A stretch of 64,000 nt of DNA, taken from Bradyrhizobium australiense. Its GTDB lineage: Bacteria > Pseudomonadota > Alphaproteobacteria > Rhizobiales > Xanthobacteraceae. Positions 35,743 through 44,992 of this stretch are shown piece by piece. The stretch's first letter is position 1. The number at the start of each line of letters is the position of its first letter. The notes beneath the pieces are model-generated. The model was given only the letters and a program-made list of their open reading frames with translations. It was not told the DNA's origin and searched no databases. The position numbers and the translations under genes were made by a program. Where the stretch lies: the NCBI RefSeq assembly GCF_013114825.1, contig NZ_JAAVLX010000001.1, positions 715,132-779,131 of the forward strand. Direction: 5' to 3'.

Positions 35743-37029
35743 ATGACGCTTCCCGCCACCTTCGTCATCGACACCCCCGGCGATGCCATCCGCGCCGCCG
35801 AATTGCGGCGCGTGAAGTGGCTGGCAACGTCGGTGCTGGTGGTGACGTTTGCGATCTTCCTCGCAGCAAGAGCGCTGTTACCGCTGCATCCGGTCTTCGG
35901 CTTCATCGCAGCTTTTGCCGAAGCAGCCACCATCGGCGGCCTCGCCGACTGGTATGCCGTGGTGGCACTGTTCAAGCGGCCTTTGGGACTGCCGATCCCG
36001 CACACCGCGATCATCCAGGGCAACCAGCACCGCATCGCCGACAAGCTTGGCGAATTCATCGAGAAGCATTTCCTTGAGGCCGCCCCGGTCGAGGCGAAAC
36101 TGCGGCAGATCGATTTCGGCTCCTTCATCGCCGACTGGCTGCGCGACCGCAAGCGCAGCGAGGATCTCGCGCGCTTTGCGCTACGGCTGTTGCCCGAAGC
36201 GGTCGCGGCGACGGAGACCTCCGGACTAATGACCTTCGTCAGCCGCCGCATCACGGCGCAATTGATGGCGGTCGATCTGGCGCCGCTCGCGGCCGGAACG
36301 CTGCGCGCTTTCGTGGAGGAGGGGCGGCATTCAGGCCTGCTCGATGATATCTTGCGCGCGGTGCATCAGACCATGACGCAGGCCGAGACCATGGCGATGA
36401 TCCGCGAAAAGATCCGCGCCGAATTGCCGACCCTGTTGAAACTCTATCGCGCCGACAAATTTCTGGTGAACAAGATCGTCGCGTCGGCGACCGCCTTCTT
36501 CGAGGAAGTCCGCAACGATCCCAAACATCCGTTCCGCGGCGAGTTCGATCGCATGGTGCTGACCTTTGTCGATCGCCTCGGCACAGATCCAACTTACGCT
36601 GAGCGCATCGATGGGTTGAAGCGCGATCTGTTGGCCCGGCCCGAATTGACCAGCCTCGCGCGTCACATCTGGGAGAACACGCGGACGTTCTTCGAGCGTA
36701 GTGCGTCAGGTGAGACCCAGGTGTTGGAGCAATATCTGGTGCGCATGTTCGTGAAGGCAGGCGAGGCGCTGGCCGGCGATGCCGAGTTGCGCGCCGAAAT
36801 CAACCAGGGGCTCGTGGCCGTGCTGCGAACGGTCGTTGCCGAACAGAAGAGCGGCGTTTCGATTTTCATCTCCGACCAGGTCAAGGCGTGGGACATGGGG
36901 CAGTTGATCTCGCTGATCGAAATCAACATCGGCCGCGACCTGCAATACATCCGCTTCAACGGATCGCTGATCGGCGGGCTTGCAGGATTGGCGCTCTACA
37001 CACTCGAATATCTGCTGCGGCTGTTGTGA
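35743..37029 (+). CDS. DUF445 family membrane protein
   Basis: This protein of about 428 residues has an N-terminal hydrophobic region (residues 25-75, including LATSVLVVTFAIFLAARALL and GFIAAFAEAATIGGLADWYA) and a C-terminal segment LIGGLAGLALYTLEYLL. The core is a long helical cytoplasmic or periplasmic body with GNQHRIADKLGEFIEKHFL. This layout and the GGLADWYAVVALF motif define DUF445 (YjiN-like), whose function is unknown. ATG 35743 is chosen because earlier in-frame starts lie in the repeat. No linked partner is evident. Confidence 0.88.
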   Translation: MTLPATFVIDTPGDAIRAAELRRVKWLATSVLVVTFAIFLAARALLPLHPVFGFIAAFAEAATIGGLADWYAVVALFKRPLGLPIPHTAIIQGNQHRIADKLGEFIEKHFLEAAPVEAKLRQIDFGSFIADWLRDRKRSEDLARFALRLLPEAVAATETSGLMTFVSRRITAQLMAVDLAPLAAGTLRAFVEEGRHSGLLDDILRAVHQTMTQAETMAMIREKIRAELPTLLKLYRADKFLVNKIVASATAFFEEVRNDPKHPFRGEFDRMVLTFVDRLGTDPTYAERIDGLKRDLLARPELTSLARHIWENTRTFFERSASGETQVLEQYLVRMFVKAGEALAGDAELRAEINQGLVAVLRTVVAEQKSGVSIFISDQVKAWDMGQLISLIEINIGRDLQYIRFNGSLIGGLAGLALYTLEYLLRLL

Positions 37030-37212
37030 CCAATTAATCACGTCAACGCTTTTAGTTATTACAGGTGTGACCTGCACCGCTTGCAAGGGGAAAGCCGGTT
37101 CCCTAGCTTTTATGGAACCATATTGCAGTGCCGAACGATTCTACCATTAGCGTCTAGCTGAACCAGTGGCCGGCTTCCGCAACCTAAGGGGCCGAGCCCG
37201 AGAGGAGATGTG

Positions 37213-37983
37213 ATGTCCGTTGCTGCGCAGACGCTTTCGCCGCCGTCCAGAACCCTGATGCTTCTGGAGGGGCGTGCCATTCACGAGCTCGGCGCGTTTC
37301 TCGGCGCTTTGCCGCTGCTCAGCCTGGCGCCACGCGGCGACGGTCATCCGGTGCTGGTGTTGCCCGGCCTTGTTGCGTCCGACACCTCGACGCGACCGCT
37401 GCGCAGCTTCCTGCGCACGCGCGGCTATGCCGTCAGCGGCTGGCGCCAGGGCCGTAATCTCGGACTGCGCCACGGTGTGCAGAACGCGATGGTCGATCTG
37501 GTGCAGGAGTTGAACGACGCGCACGGCCGCAAGGTCTCGCTGGTCGGCTGGAGCCTCGGTGGCCTTTACGCACGGCAGCTTGCCAAGATGATGCCGGAGC
37601 GTGTGCGCTCGGTGATCACGCTCGGCAGCCCGTTTGCGTCGGGACCGAAAGCGACGAACGCCTGGCGCGTCTACGAAATGGCGAGCGGCCGCCGCGCCGA
37701 CGAGGAGGACGCCCGCTTCGGCGGCGCGCTGGCTGCCACGCCGCCGGTGCCGACCACTGCAATCTTCAGCCGCACCGACGGTGTCTGCGCCTGGCAGGGC
37801 TGTATGGAGAAAACGTCAGCGACGTCAGAAAGCATCGAGGTCGAGAGCAGCCATTGCGGCATGGGCCATCATCCGGCGGTGGTCTATGCGGTTGCCGATC
37901 GTCTGGCGCAGCCGGAAGGCGAATGGTCGCCGTTCGATCGAAGCGGCTGGCGCAGCCTGGTTTATCCGAACCCGCATCGCTGA
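37213..37983 (+). CDS. alpha/beta hydrolase, paralogue of the gene at 23871
   Basis: This 256-residue protein has nucleophile Ser114 in GWSLG, a HPVLVLPGLVASDTSTRPLR oxyanion strand region, and a C-terminal SSHCGMGHHPAVVYAVADRL holding the likely catalytic His. Identical runs (GRKVSLVGWSLGG, VRSVITLGSPFA) show it is a paralogue of the hydrolase at 23871-24677, although that one sits in a lipid cluster and this one near PaaX. A GAGAGGAG site precedes; ATG 37213 follows directly on an in-frame GTG. Substrate is unknown; a short-chain ester or lipid is most likely. Confidence 0.87.
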   Translation: MSVAAQTLSPPSRTLMLLEGRAIHELGAFLGALPLLSLAPRGDGHPVLVLPGLVASDTSTRPLRSFLRTRGYAVSGWRQGRNLGLRHGVQNAMVDLVQELNDAHGRKVSLVGWSLGGLYARQLAKMMPERVRSVITLGSPFASGPKATNAWRVYEMASGRRADEEDARFGGALAATPPVPTTAIFSRTDGVCAWQGCMEKTSATSESIEVESSHCGMGHHPAVVYAVADRLAQPEGEWSPFDRSGWRSLVYPNPHR

Positions 37984-37993
37984 GCGCGCCGCC

Positions 37994-38138
37994 GCGCGCG
38001 CTCTTAGCCTCGCCGCACCTGCGGGGAGAGGCCGGTGCGAAGCGCCGGATGAGGGGACTTTCCGCGCACTCAATTCCATCGAATTTGCGGAAGCAGCCCC
38101 TCACCCTAACCCTCTCCCCGTGAAGGACGGGGAGAGGG
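37994..38138. repeat. inverted-repeat element with 12-bp hairpin
   Basis: CCCTCTCCCCGT (38110-38121) pairs with ACGGGGAGAGGG (38127-38138); upstream sequence from about 37994 is GC-rich repeat-like (CACCTGCGGGGAGAGG). It separates the hydrolase from paaX and may end transcription. Confidence 0.65.
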
Positions 38139-38177
38139 AAAGGTCACCGACATTGTCGCTCTCCCGCAAAACGCGCT

Positions 38178-39059
38178 ATGCCTTGCCGTATGCCGCCGCC
38201 GCTTGCCCGCATCATCCAGCAGTTGAAGCGCGAACCATCGCGCACCGGCTCGATCGTTATCACCGTATTCGGCGATGCCATCGTGCCGCGTGGCGGTTCG
38301 GTCTGGCTTGGCACGCTGCTCGAATTTTTCGAGCAACTCGACATCGACGCCAGCGTGGTGCGCACCGCGATGTCGCGGCTGACGGCCGACGGCTGGTTCG
38401 AGCGCGTTAAAGTGGGCCGCAACAGTTTCTATCGTCTGGTTCGGGGCGAGCGGCAGACTTTTGATATCGCGACCAGGCACATCTACGGCCCGCCGGCCTC
38501 GGACTGGACCGGACGGTTTGAACTGCTGCTGATCGGCAATGGCGGAGACCGCGACGCCGCGCGCGAGGCCCTGAAGAATGCAGGCTTCGGCAGTCCGTTG
38601 CCCGGCGTGTGGGTCGCGCCGTCGGGCGTGCCGGTGCCGGCGGAAGCCGGCGGCGCCATTCGCCTCGAAGTATCCGCCGAAGACGATAGCGGGCGGCGTT
38701 TGCTCAGCGAAAGCTGGCCACTCGATCGCACCGCCGACGCCTACCAGAAGTTCATGAAAACCTTCGAGCCGCTGCACGGCTGGCTCGGCCGCGGCGAGCG
38801 GCTGACCGAGGCCGACGCCTTCACCGCACGGATCCTCTTGATCCACCATTACCGTCGTGTCGTGCTGCGTGACCCCCTGCTGCCGACCGCGCTTCTGCCT
38901 GCGGACTGGCCGGGCAGGGCCGCTCGAGCGGTCTGCGGCGAGATCTACCGGGCGATACTTCCCGCGTCGGAACAATGGCTTGATCGCCACGCGACCAATG
39001 AAAGCGGACCCCTGCCAAAGCCCGGCGCGGAACTTTCGAGGCGGTTTGACGGGTTGTAG
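38178..39059 (+). CDS. paaX: PaaX-family transcriptional regulator
   Basis: This protein of about 293 residues has the PaaX plan: an N-terminal winged helix (DASVVRTAMSRLTADGWFERVKVGRNSFYRL), a middle domain with SDWTGRFELLLIG and GVWVAP, and a helical C-terminal domain (LLIHHYRRVVLRDPLLPTALLP). PaaX represses phenylacetate genes and is released by phenylacetyl-CoA. It is directly upstream of and co-oriented with paaA. The start may be 38178 or the Met at 38190; neither has a strong ribosome site. Confidence 0.92.
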   Translation: MPCRMPPPLARIIQQLKREPSRTGSIVITVFGDAIVPRGGSVWLGTLLEFFEQLDIDASVVRTAMSRLTADGWFERVKVGRNSFYRLVRGERQTFDIATRHIYGPPASDWTGRFELLLIGNGGDRDAAREALKNAGFGSPLPGVWVAPSGVPVPAEAGGAIRLEVSAEDDSGRRLLSESWPLDRTADAYQKFMKTFEPLHGWLGRGERLTEADAFTARILLIHHYRRVVLRDPLLPTALLPADWPGRAARAVCGEIYRAILPASEQWLDRHATNESGPLPKPGAELSRRFDGL

Positions 39060-39069
39060 ATATGTTACA

Positions 39070-39107
39070 GAAATATATTGCATATCGCGATTTGTGTTAT
39101 ATATTTC
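39070..39107 (+). promoter_or_regulatory. paaA promoter with AT-rich dyad, candidate PaaX operator
   Basis: GAAATATAT (39070-39078) faces ATATATTTC (39099-39107). Between and overlapping them lies a plausible sigma-70 promoter, TTGCAT (39078-39083), 16 bp, TATATT (39100-39105). A GGGAGG ribosome site follows at 39123-39128. PaaX bound to the dyad would cover both promoter hexamers. Confidence 0.5.
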
Positions 39108-39134
39108 CTCCCAACAAATCCTGGGAGGTCCGCC

Positions 39135-40127
39135 ATGTACACGCAGGCGCTCAATACGTCCGAGGGCGACGACCGCCACATTGAGGACGCCGCGCGGGCT
39201 GCGCAGTTTCAGGCGCGCATCGATGCCGACGAGCGGATCGAGCCCAACGACTGGATGCCGGCCGCCTACCGCAAGACGCTGACGCGGCAGATTTCCCAGC
39301 ACGCGCATTCCGAAATCGTCGGCATGCTGCCCGAAGGCAACTGGATCACCCGCGCGCCGTCGCTGCGCCGCAAGGCCGCGCTGCTGGCGAAGGTGCAGGA
39401 CGAATGCGGCCACGGCCTCTATCTCTACGCCGCCGCCGAGACGCTCGGCTCCTCACGCGAAGAGTTGGTCGACCTGATGCTGGCCGGAAAGGCAAAATAT
39501 TCCTCGATCTTCAATTACCCGACGCTGACCTGGGCCGACATCGGCACCATCGGCTGGCTGGTCGATGGCGCGGCGATCATGAATCAGATTCCGCTGTGCC
39601 GCTGCTCCTACGGTCCCTATGCGCGCGCGATGATCCGCGTCTGCAAGGAGGAATCGTTCCACCAGCGCCAGGGCTTTGAGATCATGCTGACACTGTGCCG
39701 CGGCACCGACGAGCAGAAGGCGATGGCGCAGGACGCGCTGAATCGCTGGTGGTGGCCGGTCTTGATGATGTTCGGTCCGCCCGACCAGGCCAGCCAGCAC
39801 AGCGACACTTCGACCAAGTGGAAGATCAAGCGCTTCTCCAATGACGAGCTGCGGCAGAAGTTCGTCGATGCCACCGTACCGCAGGCGCAATTCCTGGGGC
39901 TTACGGTTCCCGATCCCGGCATGAAACAAAATGAAGCCGGCAACTGGGAATACAGCGCGATCGACTGGGTAGAGTTCAAGCAGGTGCTGGCCGGCAACGG
40001 ACCGTGTAACCGCGATCGTCTAGCGGCGCGGCGCAAGGCGCATGAGGACGGCGCCTGGGTGCGCGAGGCCGCGATGGCCTATGCGGAGAAGCGTAGGCAG
40101 CGGTCGGCCTTGCAGGCGGCCGAGTAG
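39135..40127 (+). CDS. paaA: phenylacetyl-CoA 1,2-epoxidase subunit PaaA
   Basis: This 330-residue catalytic subunit of the multicomponent epoxidase adds one oxygen atom to the ring of phenylacetyl-CoA. The di-iron carboxylate bundle is seen in [20 protein letters not shown] and [16 protein letters not shown] (ExxH motifs). N-terminal [36 protein letters not shown], taken in parts, is typical of PaaA. ATG 39135 has GGGAGG 7 bp upstream. It heads the operon paaABCDE. Confidence 0.97.
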   Translation: MYTQALNTSEGDDRHIEDAARAAQFQARIDADERIEPNDWMPAAYRKTLTRQISQHAHSEIVGMLPEGNWITRAPSLRRKAALLAKVQDECGHGLYLYAAAETLGSSREELVDLMLAGKAKYSSIFNYPTLTWADIGTIGWLVDGAAIMNQIPLCRCSYGPYARAMIRVCKEESFHQRQGFEIMLTLCRGTDEQKAMAQDALNRWWWPVLMMFGPPDQASQHSDTSTKWKIKRFSNDELRQKFVDATVPQAQFLGLTVPDPGMKQNEAGNWEYSAIDWVEFKQVLAGNGPCNRDRLAARRKAHEDGAWVREAAMAYAEKRRQRSALQAAE

Positions 40128-40138
40128 GGAGAAGCGCA

Positions 40139-40426
40139 ATGGCAACGCCGAACATTCCGCTCTGGGAAGTCTTCATCCGCAGCCGCAACGGACTGGCGCA
40201 CAAGCATGTCGGCTCGCTGCATGCCACCGACGCGACGCTGGCGCTGCAGGCCGCGCGCGACATTTATACCCGCCGCGGCGAGGGCCTTTCGATTTGGGTG
40301 GTGCCGTCGAACGCGATCACCGCGTCCGATCCGTCCGAGAAGGGCATGATGTTCGAACCGGCGGAATCCAAGATCTATCGGCACCCGACGTTTTACGACG
40401 TGCCCGAGGAAGTCGGGCATATGTAG
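40139..40426 (+). CDS. paaB: phenylacetyl-CoA epoxidase subunit PaaB
   Basis: This 95-residue small structural subunit bridges PaaA-PaaC pairs. The motifs PLWEVFIRSRNGLAHKHVGS, ARDIYTRRGEGLSIWVV and the terminal YDVPEEVGHM match the family, and length is normal. It follows paaA by 11 bp with GGAGAAGC upstream. Confidence 0.96.
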   Translation: MATPNIPLWEVFIRSRNGLAHKHVGSLHATDATLALQAARDIYTRRGEGLSIWVVPSNAITASDPSEKGMMFEPAESKIYRHPTFYDVPEEVGHM

Positions 40427-40432
40427 TCTTTC

Positions 40433-40518
40433 CGTCATTGCGAGCGAAGCGAAGCAATCCATCGCGCCGCAAAGTAAGTCTGGATTGCTTCGTCGCTTTC
40501 GCTCCTTGCAATCACGAC
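40433..40518. repeat. inverted-repeat element (CGTCATTGCGAG family) inside the paa operon
   Basis: CGTCATTGCGAGCGAAGC starts the element, and CGAAGCAATCCA (40450-40461) pairs with TGGATTGCTTCG (40481-40492). A second copy with perfect 12-bp ends is at 52414-52523. It lies between paaB and paaC, within a single expected transcript. Confidence 0.8.
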
Positions 40519-40538
40519 CAAAGAAGCAGGTTACTGAT

Positions 40539-41315
40539 ATGGCCGCAGCCAACATCACCGTCTCCGAAACACCGCTGGTGCTCTATACCCTGCGCCGCGC
40601 CGACGATGCGCTGATTCTGGGGCACCGGCTGTCGGAATGGTGCGGTCATGCGCCCATGCTGGAAGAGGACATGGCGCTGGCCAATATGGGCCTCGACCTG
40701 CTCGGCCAGGCGCGCGAACTCTATTCTTATGCGGCGAAGGTGGAGGGCGGGCGCAACGACGAGGACAAGTTCGCTTATCTCCGCGACGTCAGGCAGTACC
40801 GCAATCTCCTGCTCTTGGAGCAGCCGAACGGCGACTTTGCCCGCACGACGGTGCGGCAGTTCTTCTATGCGGCCTTCGCCGATCTCTATTGGCGCGCGAT
40901 GATGCGCTCCAGCGATCCGACGCTTTCGGCAATCGCGGCCAAATCGGAAAAGGAAAGCGCCTATCACGTGCGACATTCCTCGGAATGGCTCATCCGCCTG
41001 GGCGACGGCACCGAGGAAAGCCACCGCCGTGCGCAAGCCGCCATCGACGAACTCTGGGCTTTTACCGGCGAGATGTTTTCGGTCGACGACAGCGAGCGCG
41101 GCCTGATCGACGCCGGCATCGCGATTGATCCGGCGCCGCTGCGTCCGCAATGGCTGAATACGATCAGCAGCGTCGTGAGCGAGGCGACGCTCGCTTTACC
41201 TGATAACGACTGGATGCAGCAGGGCGGCCGCAGCGGTCGGCACAGCGAGCATCTCGGCCATCTGCTCAGCGAGTTGCAGTCGATACAACGGAGCTTTCCG
41301 GGGGCGACATGGTAA
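40539..41315 (+). CDS. paaC: phenylacetyl-CoA epoxidase subunit PaaC
   Basis: This 258-residue structural partner of PaaA has a ferritin-like fold. LYTLRRADDALILGHRLSEW, APMLEEDMALANMGLDLLGQ and AKSEKESAYHVRHSSEWLIR are characteristic. The start at 40539 (MAAANITVSETP) comes just after the repeat, which has pushed it about 110 bp from paaB. Its stop overlaps the paaD start. Confidence 0.96.
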   Translation: MAAANITVSETPLVLYTLRRADDALILGHRLSEWCGHAPMLEEDMALANMGLDLLGQARELYSYAAKVEGGRNDEDKFAYLRDVRQYRNLLLLEQPNGDFARTTVRQFFYAAFADLYWRAMMRSSDPTLSAIAAKSEKESAYHVRHSSEWLIRLGDGTEESHRRAQAAIDELWAFTGEMFSVDDSERGLIDAGIAIDPAPLRPQWLNTISSVVSEATLALPDNDWMQQGGRSGRHSEHLGHLLSELQSIQRSFPGATW

Positions 41316-41812
41316 CCGCGGTCCTCAGCGATGCCGATCTGCGCTGGCGTGCCTGGGAGGCAGCGTCGCAGGTGGTCGATCCCGAAATACCCGTACTCAC
41401 CATCGCCGATCTCGGCGTGCTGCGCGACGTTCAGGTTCGCGATGGCCGCGTCGAGGTCGCGATTACACCCACTTACTCTGGCTGCCCCGCGATGAACATG
41501 ATCGAGCTCGAAATTGAGCTGGCGCTGGAGCGCGCCGGCATTGCGCGCCCGACCATCCGCACCGTGCTGTCGCCACCCTGGACCACGGACTGGATGAGCG
41601 AGGACGGCCGCAACAAGCTCAGGGCATACGGCATCGCGCCTCCGCAGGCCTCGAGCTCTCGCCGTGCGTTGTTCGGTGAGCAGCAGGTGGCATGCCCACA
41701 ATGCGGTTCCGGGGATACCGAGTTGCTTTCCGAATTCGGCTCGACCTCCTGCAAGGCGCTGTGGCGCTGCAAAGCCTGCCGCGAACCGTTCGATTATTTC
41801 AAGTGTCATTGA
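41309..41812 (+). CDS. paaD: phenylacetate pathway protein PaaD
   Basis: This 167-residue MIP18/SufT-type protein is required for iron-sulfur or iron maturation of the epoxidase system. The N-terminal domain holds the conserved Cys in TPTYSGCPAMNMI; the C-terminal zinc ribbon has CPQCGSG and CKALWRCKACREPFDYFKCH. It overlaps paaC by 7 bp and is followed 2 bp later by paaE. Confidence 0.95.
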   Translation: MVTAVLSDADLRWRAWEAASQVVDPEIPVLTIADLGVLRDVQVRDGRVEVAITPTYSGCPAMNMIELEIELALERAGIARPTIRTVLSPPWTTDWMSEDGRNKLRAYGIAPPQASSSRRALFGEQQVACPQCGSGDTELLSEFGSTSCKALWRCKACREPFDYFKCH

Positions 41813-41814
41813 TC

Positions 41815-42894
41815 ATGTCGCTTACGCCCCGGTTTCACCGTCTTGCCGTCAGCGATCTCCGCCGCGAGGCAGCCGATGCTGTATCGATGTCATTTGCGAT
41901 CCCGAAGGAGTTGGAAGGCGACTACCGCTTTACGCCGGGGCAATACCTCACTTTGCGCACCACGATGGACGGCGAGGAAGTGCGCCGTTCCTATTCGATC
42001 TGCTCCGGGCCTGATGATGGCGAGCTGCGCATCGCGGTGAAGAAGGTTGATGGCGGCGCGTTCTCGAACTGGGCCGCGGAAGAATTAAAGACCGGCGACG
42101 AACTCGAGGTTATGACGCCGACTGGCCGTTTCGGGATCGCCCACGCGCCGGATCAAGCCCGGGTCTATGTCGGCTTCGCCGCGGGAAGCGGCATCACGCC
42201 GATCCTGTCGATCATCAAGGGCGTGCTGGCGCGCGAGCCAAATAGTCGCTTCTTCCTGTTTTACGGCAACCGCACCACGTCAAGCATGCTGTTCCTCGAA
42301 GAGCTGGAGGAACTGAAAGACCGCTTCATGCAGCGGCTGTCGCTGTTCCACGTCATCTCGGGCGAGGAGCAGGACATCCCGATCCTGCACGGCCGGCTCG
42401 ATGGCGCGAAAGTGCGTGTGCTGCTGCGCTCGCTGGTGCCGGCCGCACAGGTCGACCACGTCTTCATCTGTGGTCCCGCCAGGATGAGCGAGGACATCGA
42501 GGCAACCTGCCGCGAGATCGGTATTGCCGAGGATCGCATTCACGTGGAGCGATTTGTTTCGGAGTTCGGCGGCAAGCCGCGTCCAAAGAAAGTCGTCACG
42601 GCGTCCGCGCCGCCCAAGGCGATGGCGTCGCTGATCATCGACGGCAAGCGCCGCGAAGTTCCGGTTGCCGAGGGCGAGGCCATCCTCGACGCCGCCCTGC
42701 GCGCCGGCATGGATTTGCCGTTCGCCTGCAAGGGCGGCATGTGCTCGACCTGCCGCGCCAAGCTGGTCGAGGGCGAGGCGCAAATGGAAGTCAATTATTC
42801 GCTGGAGCCGTGGGAGCTGAAGGCAGGATTCATCCTGACCTGCCAGGCGCGGCCGTGTTCGGACAAGGTCGTGGTGGATTATGACCATGTGTGA
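41815..42894 (+). CDS. paaE: phenylacetyl-CoA epoxidase reductase PaaE
   Basis: This 359-residue NAD(P)H reductase feeds electrons to PaaABC. The FAD-binding domain has RSYSICSGPDDGELRIAVK, the NAD(P) domain has GFAAGSGITPILSIIKG, and the C-terminal plant-type 2Fe-2S ferredoxin has CKGGMCSTCRAKL with the fourth Cys in ILTCQARP. ATG 41815 (MSLTPRFHRL) lies just after the paaD stop. Confidence 0.97.
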   Translation: MSLTPRFHRLAVSDLRREAADAVSMSFAIPKELEGDYRFTPGQYLTLRTTMDGEEVRRSYSICSGPDDGELRIAVKKVDGGAFSNWAAEELKTGDELEVMTPTGRFGIAHAPDQARVYVGFAAGSGITPILSIIKGVLAREPNSRFFLFYGNRTTSSMLFLEELEELKDRFMQRLSLFHVISGEEQDIPILHGRLDGAKVRVLLRSLVPAAQVDHVFICGPARMSEDIEATCREIGIAEDRIHVERFVSEFGGKPRPKKVVTASAPPKAMASLIIDGKRREVPVAEGEAILDAALRAGMDLPFACKGGMCSTCRAKLVEGEAQMEVNYSLEPWELKAGFILTCQARPCSDKVVVDYDHV

Positions 42895-42900
42895 CCACAA

Positions 42901-43001
42901 CGTCATTCCGCGATGGTCCGCAGGACGAGGCCCGGAATCTCGAGATTCCCTGGTGCGCAATTGCGCACCAGGGTTCGCGCTGCGCGCGCCCCGGAATGAC
43001 G
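42901..43001. repeat. 101-bp inverted-repeat element, second copy of CGTCATTCCGG family
   Basis: CGTCATTCCG (42901-42910) faces CGGAATGACG (42992-43001), with an internal ATCTCGAGAT dyad and GGTGCGCAATTGCGCACC palindrome. It is related to 27426-27527. It separates paaE from paaI. Confidence 0.8.
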
Positions 43002-43151
43002 GAAGCAGTTGGATCAAGGTTTCGCGGGATCGTTGACACCTCAGGTGCTTCGTCCCCAGACTGACCGATTACGTCACGAGGCCTGATAACAGGCCCGTGC
43101 GCATAAGGGAGAGAACGTCGTGGATCCGTCTCGCAGCTCGGGCAACCCGCT

Positions 43152-43610
43152 ATGAACGTCGCGCTGTCGCCCGACGAGATCGCCCGCGCCTGCGCGGATG
43201 CGATGTGGAAGGAAGACGACGCCAGCAAGGGCCTCGGCATGAAAATTGTCGAGGTCAGGCCAGGGCAGGCAACGCTGACGATGACGGTTGAGCCGCATAT
43301 GGTCAACGGCCAGCGCATCGCCCATGGCGGCTTCATTTTCCTGCTGGCCGATTCAACTTTCGCCTTTGCCTGCAACTCGCACAACGAGCGCGCGGTCGCC
43401 GCGCAATGCGACATCGCCTTCATCCGTCCGGGTAAGCTCGGCGACGTGCTGGTTGCGACCGCGCGCGAAGTTTCGCGCAACGGCCGCTCCGGGATCTACG
43501 ACGTTCGAGTCACATCAGGCGATGTCGTGATTGCCGAGTTCCGCGGTCACTCCCGCACCATCGCCGGGACGTGGCTGCCGAGCACGGTCAACGAGGCCAC
43601 ACAAGAATAG
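43152..43610 (+). CDS. paaI: hydroxyphenylacetyl-CoA thioesterase PaaI
   Basis: This 152-residue hot-dog-fold thioesterase releases CoA from dead-end hydroxyphenylacetyl-CoA. The active-site region NGQRIAHGGFIFLLADSTFAF (with HGG-x-IF-x-LAD) is intact. It is followed 19 bp later by paaK. A gap of about 257 bp with a repeat separates it from paaE, so it may have its own promoter. Confidence 0.94.
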   Translation: MNVALSPDEIARACADAMWKEDDASKGLGMKIVEVRPGQATLTMTVEPHMVNGQRIAHGGFIFLLADSTFAFACNSHNERAVAAQCDIAFIRPGKLGDVLVATAREVSRNGRSGIYDVRVTSGDVVIAEFRGHSRTIAGTWLPSTVNEATQE

Positions 43611-43629
43611 CAAGCAAGGGGAACGCGCC

Positions 43630-44961
43630 ATGGCCATGGCAAGATTGAAATCGAGCGGAAGCGGTTACAGCGCTGAATTGGATGAGGCCGAGCGCGCCTC
43701 GCGCGACGAGATCATGGCGTTGCAGACCAAACGCCTCGCCTGGTCGCTCCAGCACGCCTACGACAATGTCGCGCATTACCAGAAGGCGTTCGATTCGGCC
43801 GGTGTGCATCCGTCCGATTTCAAACAACTCTCCGATCTCGCGAAATTCCCGTTCACAGTAAAAACCGATCTGCGCGACAATTACCCCTTCAACATGTTCG
43901 CCGTGCCACGCGAAAAGCTGGTCCGCGTTCACGCCTCCTCGGGCACAACCGGTAAGCCGATCGTGGTCGGCTACACCCAAGACGACATCGACATCTGGTC
44001 GGAGGTGATGGCGCGATCGATCCGCGCCGCCGGCGGGCGCAGCGGGATGATCATCCACAATGCTTATGGCTACGGCCTGTTCACCGGCGGGCTCGGCGTG
44101 CATTACGGCGCCGAGAAATTAGGTTGCACGGTGGTGCCAGTCTCCGGCGGCATGACCGAGCGGCAGGTCCAACTGATCAACGATTTTAAGCCCGACATCA
44201 TCACGGTGACGCCGAGCTACATGCTGGCCATTCTCGACGAGTTCAAACGGCAAGGCCTCGACCCGCGCAAATCGTCGTTGAAGTTCGGCATCTTCGGCGC
44301 CGAGCCCTGGACCAATGCGATGCGCGCCGAGATCGAGCAGGCGTTCGACATGGATGCGACCGATATCTACGGGCTGTCGGAAGTGATCGGCCCCGGCGTG
44401 GCGCAGGAGTGCGTGGAGACCAAGGACGGCCTGCACATCTGGGAGGATCATTTCTATCCCGAGGTGATCGATCCGGAGACCGGCGCGGTACTGCCCGACG
44501 GCGAGAGGGGCGAGCTGGTCTTCACCTCGCTGACCAAGCAAGCTTTTCCGATCATCCGGTACCGTACCCGCGACCTGACGCGGCTGTTGCCGGGCACCGC
44601 GCGGCCCGGCATGCGGCGCATGGAGAAGGTCACCGGCCGCTCTGACGACATGATCATCCTGCGCGGTGTCAATGTGTTCCCGACGCAGATCGAGGAAGCG
44701 TTGCTTGCGACCGACTGGTGCGGCGGCCATTTCGTCATCGAACTGACGCGCGAAGGGCGCATGGACGAGATGACCGTGCTCGCCGAAGCCCGTCCCGAAA
44801 GCTGGGACGGCAGCGGGCTGCTCGCGCATGCCGAAAAGGTCGCGCTCTTCATCAAGAACACCATCGGCATCACCGCGCGCATCAAGGCGGTGGCCCCTGA
44901 CACGCTGGAACGTTCGCTCGGCAAGGCGAAACGTGTTTACGACAAGCGGCCGAAAGGGTAA
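43630..44961 (+). CDS. paaK: phenylacetate-CoA ligase PaaK
   Basis: This 443-residue AMP-forming ligase activates phenylacetate, the first step of the pathway. The P-loop-like motif is VHASSGTTGKPIVVGYTQDD; IYGLSEVIGPGVAQECVETK and the C-terminal RSDDMIILRGVNVFPTQIEE follow. ATG 43630 (MAMARLKSSG) has AAGGGGA upstream; the frame is open further upstream only within paaI. Length is normal. Confidence 0.96.
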   Translation: MAMARLKSSGSGYSAELDEAERASRDEIMALQTKRLAWSLQHAYDNVAHYQKAFDSAGVHPSDFKQLSDLAKFPFTVKTDLRDNYPFNMFAVPREKLVRVHASSGTTGKPIVVGYTQDDIDIWSEVMARSIRAAGGRSGMIIHNAYGYGLFTGGLGVHYGAEKLGCTVVPVSGGMTERQVQLINDFKPDIITVTPSYMLAILDEFKRQGLDPRKSSLKFGIFGAEPWTNAMRAEIEQAFDMDATDIYGLSEVIGPGVAQECVETKDGLHIWEDHFYPEVIDPETGAVLPDGERGELVFTSLTKQAFPIIRYRTRDLTRLLPGTARPGMRRMEKVTGRSDDMIILRGVNVFPTQIEEALLATDWCGGHFVIELTREGRMDEMTVLAEARPESWDGSGLLAHAEKVALFIKNTIGITARIKAVAPDTLERSLGKAKRVYDKRPKG

Positions 44962-44992
44962 CTCCTGCTCAGAAGCCGAGCGGGAATCCCTG

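Noticed and set aside
38106..39413. 435-codon minus-strand frame across paaX and the paaA start
   Set aside because: Antisense shadow of two well-supported genes and the promoter between them.
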